From UBA961 sp014191195 (GTDB taxonomy: Bacteria > Bacteroidota > Ignavibacteria > Kapaibacteriales > UBA961), in NCBI GenBank assembly GCA_964204605.1, contig OZ123195.1, positions 806,001 through 870,000 of the forward strand: a DNA stretch of 64,000 bases, read 5' to 3'. How positions within the stretch are numbered: position 1 is the first letter of the stretch; each line of letters starts with the position of its first letter. Positions 45,574-55,441 of the stretch are shown here, in pieces. Under the pieces are notes generated by a model. That model was given only the letters and a program-made list of their open reading frames with translations, did no database searches and was not told where the DNA came from. The translations under genes and the position numbers were made by a program.

Positions 45574-46514
45574 AATTGACTTTTATTCTAAGCATTCTTA
45601 CCCTATGCTTTTATTCACGTACTTGTGTTTTTGCACAAAATCCTTATGATTTCCTACAATTAGGAATAAGTGCCAGAACTGCAGCATTATCAGGCTCAGG
45701 AATTAGTATAGTAGATGATCCATCTGTTATTGCTATAAATCCAAGTTCTTTGGGGTCTGTGCTTAAGCAAAAACACAGTATTAGCTTTGTAAAACATGTA
45801 TTAGATATAAATTCTGGACAGGCCATATATGTTCTGCCCTTTGATACATTAAAAACTGAAAGAATTGCTTTGTCTGCACTATTTACTAATTATGGGACAT
45901 TTGATCAAACAGATCAGAATGGGATTATAATTGGAACTTTTTCTGCAAATAATATTGCATTTTCTGGTACATATAGCAATCAATTAGATAGTAATTTATT
46001 ATATGGTATTACTGGTAAACTTATCTATGCTACCCTAGCAGATGCTAGGTCTATGGCTTTTGGTATAGATGCTGGTTTACTATATACTATTCCAAAATCT
46101 AGAACAAATATTGGTTTTTCATTATTACATATTGGAAGCCAATTATCAACGTTTAATGGTTATTCTGATAAATTACCTGTTGATGTACGATTAGGAATAA
46201 ATCATCGATTAAGAGGTTTACCATTATTATTAAATATGAGCTTACATCATTTAGCCGATAATGTAGATGTATTTTTTGATAGATTTAGTAATTTTGCAAT
46301 TGGTGGTGAATTAACGCTTAGTAAGGTGTTAGATGTAAGAGTAGGATATGATAATGTACTTAGAACGTCTTCAAGTACAGCAGGAAAAAGAAAATTATCA
46401 GGCTTTTCAGCTGGTTTAGGAATTAAAACCAAGCCTTTCCTTTTTGATTATTCTATGAATACATTTGGAACAGAAAGTTTTCTTCACAGATTAAGTTTAC
46501 AATTTTCATTATAA
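45570..46514 (+). CDS. porQ: Type IX secretion system protein PorQ
   Basis: This 314-residue outer-membrane barrel protein of the PorV/PorQ group has a signal peptide (about residues 1-22, ending VFAQ) and then the PorQ start YDFLQLGISARTAALSGSGISI. The NPSSLGS turn, and especially the YGTFDQTDQNGIIIGTFSAN stretch, separate PorQ from PorV. The C-terminal strand reads FLHRLSLQFSL. In the type IX system PorQ is grouped with PorU/PorV/PorZ attachment functions. The cargo genes at 21049, 57909 and 60492 fit with an active system. Confidence 0.88.
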   Translation: MKLTFILSILTLCFYSRTCVFAQNPYDFLQLGISARTAALSGSGISIVDDPSVIAINPSSLGSVLKQKHSISFVKHVLDINSGQAIYVLPFDTLKTERIALSALFTNYGTFDQTDQNGIIIGTFSANNIAFSGTYSNQLDSNLLYGITGKLIYATLADARSMAFGIDAGLLYTIPKSRTNIGFSLLHIGSQLSTFNGYSDKLPVDVRLGINHRLRGLPLLLNMSLHHLADNVDVFFDRFSNFAIGGELTLSKVLDVRVGYDNVLRTSSSTAGKRKLSGFSAGLGIKTKPFLFDYSMNTFGTESFLHRLSLQFSL

Positions 46515-46529
46515 TTATTAGGTCTTGCT

Positions 46530-46943
46530 ATGAAATCAGCAATTTCGTTTTCGTTTATCTTATTATGTATGTGTTTTTTACAGATGAGTACTTCATATAC
46601 CCTTTGTGCTCAGCAAACTCAACAACAACAACAACAACAAACGATTAAACCATCTTTTCCTATTTCAGAGATCATATTTATTATTCAATTATTAGATAAA
46701 ATTGAATTAAAAGGTTCAGAAGTAGATGCCTTACTTGAAGTAAAGAGTCTTTTGATAAATCCTGTTGTGAATGCACAAAAAGAAAATAAACCAATTACAG
46801 AATTATTATCAATTGATTTTAAAGTTCAACAAGCACAAGTATTACTTGGTTTTTTGCAAAGGGCAACCCTAAATGGTGCTGATGCCGAAAGATATAAACG
46901 ATTTATAGATACTATCATTATTGCTGCTAATCCCAAAAAATAG
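46530..46943 (+). CDS. Small exported protein with polyglutamine tract, unknown
   Basis: This 137-residue protein has a signal peptide (about residues 1-27, ending LCAQ), a run of seven glutamines (QTQ then Q-run) coded by CAA repeats, and an alpha-helical region of about 95 residues (EIIFIIQLLDKIELKGSEVDALLEV and on). I do not recognise a family. It lies 15 bases after porQ and ends at a strong terminator, so it is probably the last gene of that run and may be periplasmic. Confidence 0.72.
   Translation: MKSAISFSFILLCMCFLQMSTSYTLCAQQTQQQQQQQTIKPSFPISEIIFIIQLLDKIELKGSEVDALLEVKSLLINPVVNAQKENKPITELLSIDFKVQQAQVLLGFLQRATLNGADAERYKRFIDTIIIAANPKK
46620..46640 (+). repeat. (CAA)7 trinucleotide repeat inside a coding region
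   Basis: Seven perfect CAA units, directly after CAGCAAACT, code for a glutamine run just past the signal peptide of the small exported protein. Length changes would stay in frame. Confidence 0.9.
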
Positions 46944-46967
46944 CATAATAATATATGTAGTTTAACT

Positions 46968-46998
46968 ACCCGTTACATGCTCATGTATCGGGTTTTTT
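46968..46998 (+). terminator. Intrinsic terminator after the porQ run
   Basis: Arms at 46968-46979 and 46982-46993 (ACCCG-T-TACATG and complement, one T-T mismatch) with a two-base loop are followed by a run of T. It ends the plus-strand run and abuts the end of the convergent membrane-protein gene. Confidence 0.8.
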
Positions 46999-46999
46999 A

Positions 47000-47959
47000 T
47001 TATAAGCTTATGAGCATTCTCATAAAATGGATTGATTTTGTAATGATATTTTGAGATCTATTGTTTTGTGTATATACCTTAAACAGTTGCTTTAAGCCCT
47101 GAACTTCATCCATTACATCTATAATCTTATAATCTTTATGTATTTTTCTTCTCATATATCTATCAAAAAGTATAGTAAACATTGGATATATAATCAATAA
47201 TAAGAAAGCTATAGATACTATACTGATAATCAAAGAATATAGAAATGAAGGTATTCTTTCTGACAATAGCGTATACGTTGATATAAAAACAATACTAAGA
47301 ATACATCCCCTCATCAATAACAGCTGTACCGATCTCTTCTTGCTATTTGTATTATTTTGTTCGGAAATTTCAGCAGAGATTTCAATAAATGGTTGCATCT
47401 CTTCTGGGGACAAAGCTCCATAAGTAGATATCATATAAGGAAATACTATACCAGCACATGCATGTAAAGCTATATAAAGAAGTGAGAGTATATATGTATA
47501 ATGAGCCACATTATATGATTGAAACCATGAAATCAATTCATTCTTTTGATGTGTCTGTAATACTAAATAGGGAATAAATCCAAAAGTAAAGGCAATTCCT
47601 ATTATTCTTTGAAGGGCTGTTTCTACTTGAGCAATACAATTAAAAAGGTATAATCTAAATTTTGAAAAGATTGAATTACATATCCATAATCCCACAATGC
47701 CCTGAAAAGAAACTGCTATATATGCGCCAATAGGAGAATGTGGAGAAGCAATTGCTTTAATTAATAGTACAGAACCTAATGAATGGATATTATGCGAAAA
47801 TCCTTTATTATTCTTGGCAATATGTTCTATGCAAAAACATGAAAATGCAGTCATAAACATGCCTCTAAAGGGAATTTTGGCAGCATGCAAAATACTGCCA
47901 AAGGCAGATTCAATAAATGCCCACATACCAGTATAAGAAACAGTTAGTACTTTTTTCAT
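47000..47959 (-). CDS. Polytopic membrane protein of unknown function
   Basis: This 319-residue integral membrane protein has about six hydrophobic segments (near residues 30, 65-95, 120-140, 155-180, 215-240, 245-270) and a basic cytoplasmic C-terminal tail with RYMRRKIHKDYK. The IKAIASPHSPIGAYIAVSFQG stretch is striking and looks conserved-type. I know no named family for it. It follows the DUF2723 gene after one base, so it is probably cotranscribed with the PBP2 run. Confidence 0.68.
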   Translation of the reverse strand: MKKVLTVSYTGMWAFIESAFGSILHAAKIPFRGMFMTAFSCFCIEHIAKNNKGFSHNIHSLGSVLLIKAIASPHSPIGAYIAVSFQGIVGLWICNSIFSKFRLYLFNCIAQVETALQRIIGIAFTFGFIPYLVLQTHQKNELISWFQSYNVAHYTYILSLLYIALHACAGIVFPYMISTYGALSPEEMQPFIEISAEISEQNNTNSKKRSVQLLLMRGCILSIVFISTYTLLSERIPSFLYSLIISIVSIAFLLLIIYPMFTILFDRYMRRKIHKDYKIIDVMDEVQGLKQLFKVYTQNNRSQNIITKSIHFMRMLISL

Positions 47960-47960
47960 A

Positions 47961-50900
47961 TTAATTAAGAATTCTTGTCATCGATACCAAAGGGGAAAGG
48001 CCAAGAATCACTCTTAATTCATTAACCTTTTGTTCCATTCTGGGAACTAATACCAATAATCGCTTATGAGCAGGATCCATATATCTTTTTAGGAATGTTT
48101 CGGCAAGTTTTAATGCTTCAGAATACTGTTTTTTATTTTCTAATACAAGTAATTCAAGTTCATCAATTTTATTCTGAAGATACGGATCATTATTCGTTTC
48201 AGGTAAAAAAGTCCTTAATCGATCTATTGCAAGATTAATTCTGCCAGAATATTGATATCCTTCGGCAGCAGCCACATAAGGACTAAAATCCTTTGAATAT
48301 GGATCTTGTGCAGCAAGATTTTTATTCATTATTAATGCATCTGCATATTGAGCACCTAATAATGAGAAATATGACATTTCTTTTGTATATCCAGCTTTTC
48401 TATACACATCTGCAATTTGTAAATAGAACAGATAGTTCATTGGAAAATGAATAGGGGAAATATGTGTATTCATTGAATTTAATACAATGCCAGCTTTTTT
48501 ATTTTTTCCTATTTTAATCAAATAGTCAGCATATCTAATTGAAGATAATCGATAATTTCTTAAATAGTTTCTAGAAAACTCATCATAATAATGAGAATTA
48601 TCTGCTAAATCTCGAAATATATATCCATATACTTGCTGTTTTTGCATCTGATTACCATTAATTGGATGTAAAAAACATGCATCCATGATGGGCTCATAAA
48701 AAGCTTCGGTTTGATCTTCAGACTGTTTCAATGGGCATACCCTAAGAGCCATACCTTCTTGTCTAACATAAGATTCCAAACCAGAATAGTAATTTTTAGA
48801 TACTGTCATTGAAAAATATACTGGCCGTGTAAATGCCGAATTTTGTAGAATATCTGCAATCACTTGATGTTCAACTCCAAATACATATAATGGCTTGCCA
48901 TTCTGTTCACCAGCCGGAGAAGCAGTATAGGTAAAACTCATTGTTTGTGTAGCATTATCTGGAATGACAAAGTATGAGGATATTCTCGATTGTTCTATCG
49001 GAATAGTTATCGATCTTGCTTCAGACAATATAGGCTTGGGCGAATCTTGAGAATTTTCAGGCGCATCTAGCGAAGCATCAGAAAATGTTAATTGAATAGG
49101 CTTTGCACCCCAAGGTGAATCATGCTTCAATTGAGAAAGATACCAACCCATTTGAGCTAAACTTAAGTTTACAATACGAATATCTCTTCTAATACCCTCT
49201 ACATCTTGTAGATACCAAAGAGGAAAAGTGTCATTATCGCCATTTGTAAAAAGAATCGCATCTTTTTCACAGCTTTGAAGCATATTATACGACATATCGA
49301 ATGCCAAAGTATTCTTACTTCTATCATGAATAAACCAGCCTTCTTTAGCCATTAATCCAGGAATTAAGAATAAAAACATAATAGAACACCAATGTAAGAC
49401 TGTCAATCTTACTTTCGTGACAATTATATAGATAATGCTTTGAGATCCTAAGGCAATCCACATACACCACACCATAAAAGACCCAACATAAAAATAATCT
49501 CTTTCTCTTGGCTGGGGCTCCTGTTGATTTTGTGCAATAGCAGCAAATACACCTAACATAATAAATAAAATTATAAAAGAATATGCAGTTTTAGGAGCAT
49601 TCTTTAAGTGATAGAGAAGTCCGATAATACCCATTATGAAAGGCAAAGCAAAAAGTTGAATAGGAAACATGTCTTTATAATCAGAAAGATAATTCCATAT
49701 TTCTACTTCTTTTTTTGGAGTTGAATATAAGAATGCAGGGGAATCTTGTAGATCACCTGCTTTACCCATAAAATTCCATAGAAAATAACGCACATACATA
49801 TGTCCAATCTGATAATTGAACAAATACTTGATCTCTCCAGGAACATTGATTTTCATAGTCGAATAATCTGGCGTAGACTTAGATGTTCCATCGCCCATAT
49901 CAATTTTGATATATGAAGGAGCATACCAATTACCATATTTTTTGTGCATTTCTTCGAATTCAGTTCCTGTTTTATAACGTCTTGGCCACATAGGAGCATC
50001 CCCATATTGCTCTCTATTTATATATGATGCTAATTTACTCATTGTATTAGGTGCATTTTCATTCATTGGAGGATGTGCTGAAGACCTCAAAAAAGTATGA
50101 GTATATGTTGTAAAACCTGCCATAATCAAGAGTATACACAAAGCAATAAGTTTAATTAAGGATTGTCCTTTCTTATGAGCAATATATAATATAATACAAG
50201 GGATGAATACGACTATGAGTCCACAGAGAACAATAAAAGTGGATTCTTGAAAAACATAATTTCCATTGTCAGATATGAGGAAATTACCAGCTAATAATGA
50301 AGGAAGTGTCTTGATTAAAACGATATAGACATAAGAAAAAATACCAATTGATAAAAGCGTCATTTTGGCAAATCCCAACCATGTGAACTCATATTTCTTA
50401 AAATAGATTAGCATCATTACTGTGAATAAAGTAAGAATGCTAAAAAGATGAACTCCTATAGACAAGCCAATTAAATAGGAGATGAGAAGAAGATATGTAG
50501 TATTATTTGATTGATGGGATTGATCGCGCCATCGGAGGATAAGATAAACAATCAGTGATACTATTAATGTAGACATAGCATACACTTCACTTTCTACGGC
50601 ATTGAACCAAAATGTATCAGTAAATACAAAACACAGTGAACCACATAAAGCTATTGTATATCTATATATATCTTTTACGGATTTTGAACATTCTTTTAGT
50701 AGTATTTCTATAGATAGATACACAAACAGGATTGTGCAAGAACTTGATAGTACAGATACAAGATTAATTCTCCATGCTGGATCAGTAAAAGGAAGAAAAT
50801 CGAACAATTTTGCAATGATCAGAAATAATGGAGCTCCCGGTGGATGCGGAACTTGTTGCCAAATTGCTGCTGAAGTAAATTCCCCACAATCCCAAAAAGG

Positions 50901-50990
50901 AATTGAAGTTTGAGCAGTTAAAATATATGTAATACTTGCAGTACAAAAAGCAATAAAAGCAAATACTTTGTGAATATGTTTACTTTCCAT
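47961..50990 (-). CDS. DUF2723 membrane protein (TMEM260-like, putative glycosyltransferase)
   Basis: From the ATG at 50990 this is 1009 residues. About 11-12 membrane segments occupy residues 10-560, and a long C-terminal soluble part carries TPR-like helices (about 830-990). The first loop has TSIPFWDCGEFTSAA and PHPPGAPLF, which are the DUF2723 signatures. The human relative TMEM260 is an O-mannosyltransferase, so a GT-C-type protein glycosyltransferase is the best guess. In Bacteroidota such proteins may modify secreted proteins. The ATG overlaps the upstream lipoprotein gene by 11 bases; an upstream in-frame ATG at 51080 would overlap by 101. Confidence 0.88.
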   Translation of the reverse strand: MESKHIHKVFAFIAFCTASITYILTAQTSIPFWDCGEFTSAAIWQQVPHPPGAPLFLIIAKLFDFLPFTDPAWRINLVSVLSSSCTILFVYLSIEILLKECSKSVKDIYRYTIALCGSLCFVFTDTFWFNAVESEVYAMSTLIVSLIVYLILRWRDQSHQSNNTTYLLLISYLIGLSIGVHLFSILTLFTVMMLIYFKKYEFTWLGFAKMTLLSIGIFSYVYIVLIKTLPSLLAGNFLISDNGNYVFQESTFIVLCGLIVVFIPCIILYIAHKKGQSLIKLIALCILLIMAGFTTYTHTFLRSSAHPPMNENAPNTMSKLASYINREQYGDAPMWPRRYKTGTEFEEMHKKYGNWYAPSYIKIDMGDGTSKSTPDYSTMKINVPGEIKYLFNYQIGHMYVRYFLWNFMGKAGDLQDSPAFLYSTPKKEVEIWNYLSDYKDMFPIQLFALPFIMGIIGLLYHLKNAPKTAYSFIILFIMLGVFAAIAQNQQEPQPRERDYFYVGSFMVWCMWIALGSQSIIYIIVTKVRLTVLHWCSIMFLFLIPGLMAKEGWFIHDRSKNTLAFDMSYNMLQSCEKDAILFTNGDNDTFPLWYLQDVEGIRRDIRIVNLSLAQMGWYLSQLKHDSPWGAKPIQLTFSDASLDAPENSQDSPKPILSEARSITIPIEQSRISSYFVIPDNATQTMSFTYTASPAGEQNGKPLYVFGVEHQVIADILQNSAFTRPVYFSMTVSKNYYSGLESYVRQEGMALRVCPLKQSEDQTEAFYEPIMDACFLHPINGNQMQKQQVYGYIFRDLADNSHYYDEFSRNYLRNYRLSSIRYADYLIKIGKNKKAGIVLNSMNTHISPIHFPMNYLFYLQIADVYRKAGYTKEMSYFSLLGAQYADALIMNKNLAAQDPYSKDFSPYVAAAEGYQYSGRINLAIDRLRTFLPETNNDPYLQNKIDELELLVLENKKQYSEALKLAETFLKRYMDPAHKRLLVLVPRMEQKVNELRVILGLSPLVSMTRILN

Positions 50991-52164
50991 ATAACTTTTC
51001 CAATTGTAAAATGAGGTTTTTTGCTTGATAAAAAGCTTCTTCAGAGCTTTTTCTTCCATAAACAGCTTCCATAATTTCATCTTCTAATATTTTTTCGGCT
51101 TCTATAAATACAGAAGTAGAAGGCAAAAGTATAGCATGCTTGCATTGTTCAGCAAAAGAAGCATAATCAGAACTAAGATTTTTTTTGAATATGTCTGTAG
51201 ACAATAATGCTGGAATTCCTGCATCTGGTAATGCAGTACAAAATCTTGAAGCTATAGAATCACTGGTAAGATATGTAATAAAATCTTGAGCTGCTTTGGC
51301 TTTAGTAGATTTTGCACTTATTGCCAAACAATCACCACTTAATACCGATAATCCAGATTTTCCAGGAAATCTAGATAAAACCGAATGAGGAATATTATGC
51401 AATGAAGGAATAAGCCATTGACCAGATATAATCATATGAAGAGAACCATTAACAAATGATTTATCCAGTTCTCTAGATTGTGCAAGTACACCATATTGTG
51501 CTAATTGAACATATAAAGTAAATCCAGACAATGAAGCTGAATCGAAACTGCTACTTAATGGAAGATATTGAAATAATTTTCCGCCAGACGTCCAAATAAT
51601 AGGTAATACTTTTTTTAAAAGCGTATGTGGTTCTGTAGCATTTACACCCCAAGATTTGCTAGACATTATATAATGTGTAAAATCATCTAATGACATAGTG
51701 TCTTTGTGGACTAACTGAACTGCATCTCCAGATAAATAAACAGCTCTTGTGTTTAGAGTCCACGGTAAAGCATAGATTAAGGAATCTTTTACAATAGCTG
51801 ATAATAAAGTAGAGGGGATTGATGTAGGTGGGTCTACAGGATAGAAGATATCATTATAAATAAATTCTGGGGCCCATTCTAAACCTATATGAATAATATC
51901 AGGAGGTTTGCCAGAAGACAGTAACATGAATAGTTTAGCTTTTCCTTCAGACCATAATAATTCAGTTGTTTGGATATCTATATTAGGATTTTGCTGTTCA
52001 TATTCATCGATAATAGCATATAATGCTTTTATCTGTGCAGGTTCAGACCAAAAATGACAAAAGGTAATAATCTGTTTATCAGGATTATTATGTTGGTTTG
52101 AGCAGCCTATCCACATCAAACTACATATACATACTACTTTCAGTATTGTATCTTTAATAGTCAT
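50980..52164 (-). CDS. ABC-type sugar-binding lipoprotein (solute-binding protein family 1)
   Basis: This 394-residue extracellular solute-binding protein has lipobox WIGC with C21 as the lipidated residue. The fold is typical: TFCHFWSEPAQ, PPDIIHIGLEW, a KSWGVNATEP hinge region, and the SAKSTKAKAAQDFITYL helix. Family members bind sugars or oligosaccharides for ABC importers. No permease or ATPase gene is adjacent, which is odd. It overlaps the PBP2 gene by four bases and the DUF2723 gene by 11, so it is translationally coupled on both sides. Confidence 0.86.
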   Translation of the reverse strand: MTIKDTILKVVCICSLMWIGCSNQHNNPDKQIITFCHFWSEPAQIKALYAIIDEYEQQNPNIDIQTTELLWSEGKAKLFMLLSSGKPPDIIHIGLEWAPEFIYNDIFYPVDPPTSIPSTLLSAIVKDSLIYALPWTLNTRAVYLSGDAVQLVHKDTMSLDDFTHYIMSSKSWGVNATEPHTLLKKVLPIIWTSGGKLFQYLPLSSSFDSASLSGFTLYVQLAQYGVLAQSRELDKSFVNGSLHMIISGQWLIPSLHNIPHSVLSRFPGKSGLSVLSGDCLAISAKSTKAKAAQDFITYLTSDSIASRFCTALPDAGIPALLSTDIFKKNLSSDYASFAEQCKHAILLPSTSVFIEAEKILEDEIMEAVYGRKSSEEAFYQAKNLILQLEKLYGK

Positions 52165-54044
52165 CGCGGATTAACGGCAAGAGTTTTGTTAGTTTTGGCT
52201 ATATTTTTCGCAATCTTTTTTTCTGGAACAGCCGAAGTGATAGCTGGAGATTTAATCTCAGTTGAATCTTTTTGATGAGGGAAAAAGAATTTTGATAAAA
52301 GTCTTTGTGCTATTGGAGCAGAAATAGTACCTCCGTATCCTGCATTTTCTACTAGAATACATATAGCTATTTTAGGATTTACTTTTGGAGCAAAACAAAT
52401 AAACCAGGCATGATCTTCGCCATGAGGATTTTGAGCAGTACCGGTTTTACCACATACATCAATACCAGGCACTTTGGCACCCAATCCGGTGCCACCGGGA
52501 GTATTTACAACATCATACATACCATTATGAATTGCATCCCAATATTCTGTTTTAAAACTAGGTAACATTCTGTATGCTAATTCGACATCTTGTAATTGAT
52601 GGGTTTTTCTATTATAAATAGAGCGAACCATATGAGGTTGATAAATAGTACCTTTATTTGCTAATGCAGAACAATACACAGCCATTTGTAGAGGTGATAC
52701 CCCAAGCTCACCTTGCCCAATGCCTAAATTTACAAGACGTCCTCTAATCTCTCCATCACTTAATCTTTGTTTCTTATAGAATAGTTCAGTAGGTAGTTTT
52801 CCTTTGGTATCTTCAGGAATATCAATAAATGTTTTTACTCCAAAACCGAACATTTTTCCATATTTTTCAAAATTCTTAATTCCTAATTGGGGTCCAAGTT
52901 TATTAAAAAAAACATTGCAAGAAACATGAATAGCTTTTTTAATATTAGTAGAACCATGTGCACCATGGCATTTCCAACTTCTGCCTCCAAATTCATAATA
53001 TCCGGGACAATTTATCGTAGTATTCGGATTAATAATACCTTCATTTAAGGCAGCTAATCCCATAAGCATTTTCCAAGTAGAGCCAGGAGGATAATTAGTT
53101 TGAGTGGCTCGATTAAAGAGGGGTTTATCCTTATTAACTAATAATTGACTAAATAAATTAGATTTTGTTCTACCACTGAATTGTCTGATATCATAATCGG
53201 GTTTACTAACCATACATAATATCTCGCCAGAATTTGGATCTAAAGCAACAATTCCACCTCTTTTACCATCTAACAGTTTTTCTGCTAATTCTTGTAAAGG
53301 CTTATCGATACCAAGCCTTAAATCAAATCCTTCTTCGGCAGTAATATCATTTTTACCCTCCAGAAAACTAGATACTTTTTGTCCGGTAGAATTCACTGCA
53401 ACAAATTGAACTCCTTTGGTACCTCGTAAAAAGTTTTCATATGTTTTTTCAATTCCAGCATATCCAACAATATCTCCAGGTGAATAATAATCACCCATTG
53501 TTTTAATTTGCTTAGAACTTATCTCTCTGGAATAACCCAGTATATGAGACATATTCCCATCTATTGTATACAAACGTTTTGATTCAACAGAAATATCAAC
53601 ACCTGGTAAGAATTCATGATTTTCTTCAATTAAAGAAATCGTTTGAAAATCTGCATCTCTATATATCTTATTAGGTTTTACACGTGATAATTTTTTAGAT
53701 TCTTCATAAAAATTTACTATCGACATTGAATCTACACTCAGTATTTTAGAAAGTAAGGGTATAGTTTCTAACTTAAATTCATTAGGAGTGATTGAAATTG
53801 AAAAAGAAGGTGAATTATGAACAATCATCTCACCATTTCTATCAAATATATTTCCTCTGAATGGATCGATTACTATTTGCTTTATTGCTTGAATATCTGT
53901 TTTTAAACGATATACATTTCCTCTGATTATTTGTAGATAACCTAGCCTAACTATATATATTCCTAATACAAGAATGACGATAGTTTTAAAGATAGATACT
54001 CTGGTAGAACTACCGAATTCATTATCATTTAAACTCATTGCCAT
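52161..54044 (-). CDS. mrdA: Penicillin-binding protein 2 (side-wall transpeptidase)
   Basis: This 627-residue class B PBP elongates side-wall peptidoglycan with RodA. There is one N-terminal membrane helix (about residues 19-40), a dimerisation region, and a transpeptidase domain with S322-T-W-K325, S375-C-N377 and the KTGTAQ box. The linkage to a Rod-system partner is not visible in the window; mreBCD and rodA are absent. A basic Lys/Thr/Ser tail of about 35 residues ends the protein. It heads the run that continues with the solute-binding lipoprotein. Confidence 0.93.
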   Translation of the reverse strand: MAMSLNDNEFGSSTRVSIFKTIVILVLGIYIVRLGYLQIIRGNVYRLKTDIQAIKQIVIDPFRGNIFDRNGEMIVHNSPSFSISITPNEFKLETIPLLSKILSVDSMSIVNFYEESKKLSRVKPNKIYRDADFQTISLIEENHEFLPGVDISVESKRLYTIDGNMSHILGYSREISSKQIKTMGDYYSPGDIVGYAGIEKTYENFLRGTKGVQFVAVNSTGQKVSSFLEGKNDITAEEGFDLRLGIDKPLQELAEKLLDGKRGGIVALDPNSGEILCMVSKPDYDIRQFSGRTKSNLFSQLLVNKDKPLFNRATQTNYPPGSTWKMLMGLAALNEGIINPNTTINCPGYYEFGGRSWKCHGAHGSTNIKKAIHVSCNVFFNKLGPQLGIKNFEKYGKMFGFGVKTFIDIPEDTKGKLPTELFYKKQRLSDGEIRGRLVNLGIGQGELGVSPLQMAVYCSALANKGTIYQPHMVRSIYNRKTHQLQDVELAYRMLPSFKTEYWDAIHNGMYDVVNTPGGTGLGAKVPGIDVCGKTGTAQNPHGEDHAWFICFAPKVNPKIAICILVENAGYGGTISAPIAQRLLSKFFFPHQKDSTEIKSPAITSAVPEKKIAKNIAKTNKTLAVNPR

Positions 54045-54088
54045 GATATACCTTTAACATTTATGTATTGTAATCAATAAAATCTAAG

Positions 54089-54096
54089 CAAATTTA
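54089..54096 (-). promoter_or_regulatory. Bacteroidota-type -7 element for the PBP2 run
   Basis: On the minus strand TAAATTTG followed by C lies 45 bases before the PBP2 start in the 84-base gap after the flippase gene. No convincing -33 is seen. Confidence 0.5.
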
Positions 54097-54128
54097 TGAA
54101 ATTAGACTTTGCTTAAAATGTACTTTGT

Positions 54129-55415
54129 TTAAGAAGAAAGAATAATGTTTTTATATTGGCCAATAGTATACTGTGTACAAAAAACAAGTAAAAGTGCACT
54201 GGCTACAATACATAATGCCATACCCAAAGCACCATATGTAGGAACAATTACTGCATACATAAGTAAAGATCCTATGCAGGTAATGATGTAGATACGTGAG
54301 AACAGATCATATCTACCACTGGCAGCAAAAAAATGGAGAATAAATATATTGCTATGAATAATCACAGTTTCAAGGTACATAATACGGAATAAAAACACTG
54401 CTTCTTCAATATATTCACCAGAAAATACAAAAATAATTTCTGGGGCAAAATACATTGCAAATGGTAAAAGCAGCAAAGCATATATTATTGTGATTTTTTG
54501 ATAATGTTTGATTTTTTCAAAGCATTCTTCTTTGTTTTGTTCAAATACAAGTGATAATCTAGGTAAAGCAGAAAATACAAATAACCATACTGGAAATAAT
54601 TGAAAAACACCAGCTGCTTTTTCGGCTACTGCAAATTGTCCGGTTACAATTGGATGCGCAAAAAGAGATAAATAAAAAAGCCGAGGATTTGCATATAAAG
54701 CTTGCGACAAAATAGATTTAAATGGGCCTATTCCTAGTTTTAACTCTTCTATCATATGCTCTTTTTTAGGCATAATAAAGTGTAAGCCAAAAAGCCTTGG
54801 AATTAACAATAATGATGCAAATCCTGCAATAATTTGTATCCCATAATAGATGATAGGGTAGAGTAGATAATCTTCTGGAGTTTTAATGAGTAAAAGGGTA
54901 AAAGCGAATATTAGGATGCGACTAATAATTTGGAATCTTGAAAGAATATGTAGCTTTTCAAATCCTTGATATAACCAAACAGGTAATAATACATCTCCAG
55001 CTACAAAACCAAAAGTTAGTAAACAAAGTCCAAATTCGGCATTCAAATGTGGAAAAATGATAACCCCTAGAATCATAAGAACAAATGAAGCAATCATAAA
55101 AAGGATTTTCAATACCATTACCGAAGATGCTATTTGTTGTATTTTCTCTTTATTATCTCTGTGTACTGATATTTGCCTAGCGGCCGAATAAGAAAATCCA
55201 TAATTGGTAAGCATGTAAAAAATATACATATAAGAAACTACACTTTGCATTGTACCAAAGGTTGCGATTCCTAGAGTTCTCACTAAATATGGAATAAGAA
55301 TAAGGGGGGCAATATATTCCAATCCTTTCATAAAAGACATTGAAAAGAAATTCTTCATAACACTTTCATGTTCTTTGAAGAAGGTAGATATTGCTTGAGA
55401 AATTTGCTTGATCAT
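54129..55415 (-). CDS. Polysaccharide flippase (Wzx/RfbX-like)
   Basis: This 428-residue MOP-superfamily transporter has about 12 membrane helices and the Wzx-type start (GLEYIAPLILIPYLVRTLGIATFG, then YGFSYSAARQIS). It would flip lipid-linked sugar repeats across the inner membrane. It follows the glycosyltransferase-like gene by 26 bases in the run wzz-like, GT-like, wzx-like. No Wzy polymerase is recognised here. Confidence 0.88.
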   Translation of the reverse strand: MIKQISQAISTFFKEHESVMKNFFSMSFMKGLEYIAPLILIPYLVRTLGIATFGTMQSVVSYMYIFYMLTNYGFSYSAARQISVHRDNKEKIQQIASSVMVLKILFMIASFVLMILGVIIFPHLNAEFGLCLLTFGFVAGDVLLPVWLYQGFEKLHILSRFQIISRILIFAFTLLLIKTPEDYLLYPIIYYGIQIIAGFASLLLIPRLFGLHFIMPKKEHMIEELKLGIGPFKSILSQALYANPRLFYLSLFAHPIVTGQFAVAEKAAGVFQLFPVWLFVFSALPRLSLVFEQNKEECFEKIKHYQKITIIYALLLLPFAMYFAPEIIFVFSGEYIEEAVFLFRIMYLETVIIHSNIFILHFFAASGRYDLFSRIYIITCIGSLLMYAVIVPTYGALGMALCIVASALLLVFCTQYTIGQYKNIILSS

Positions 55416-55441
55416 ATTATTACATCAATTTTGCTAGTATT

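Noticed and set aside
46615..46645. CRISPR-like short repeats
   Set aside because: The only tight direct repeat is the CAA run in a coding region; there are no spacers or cas genes anywhere.
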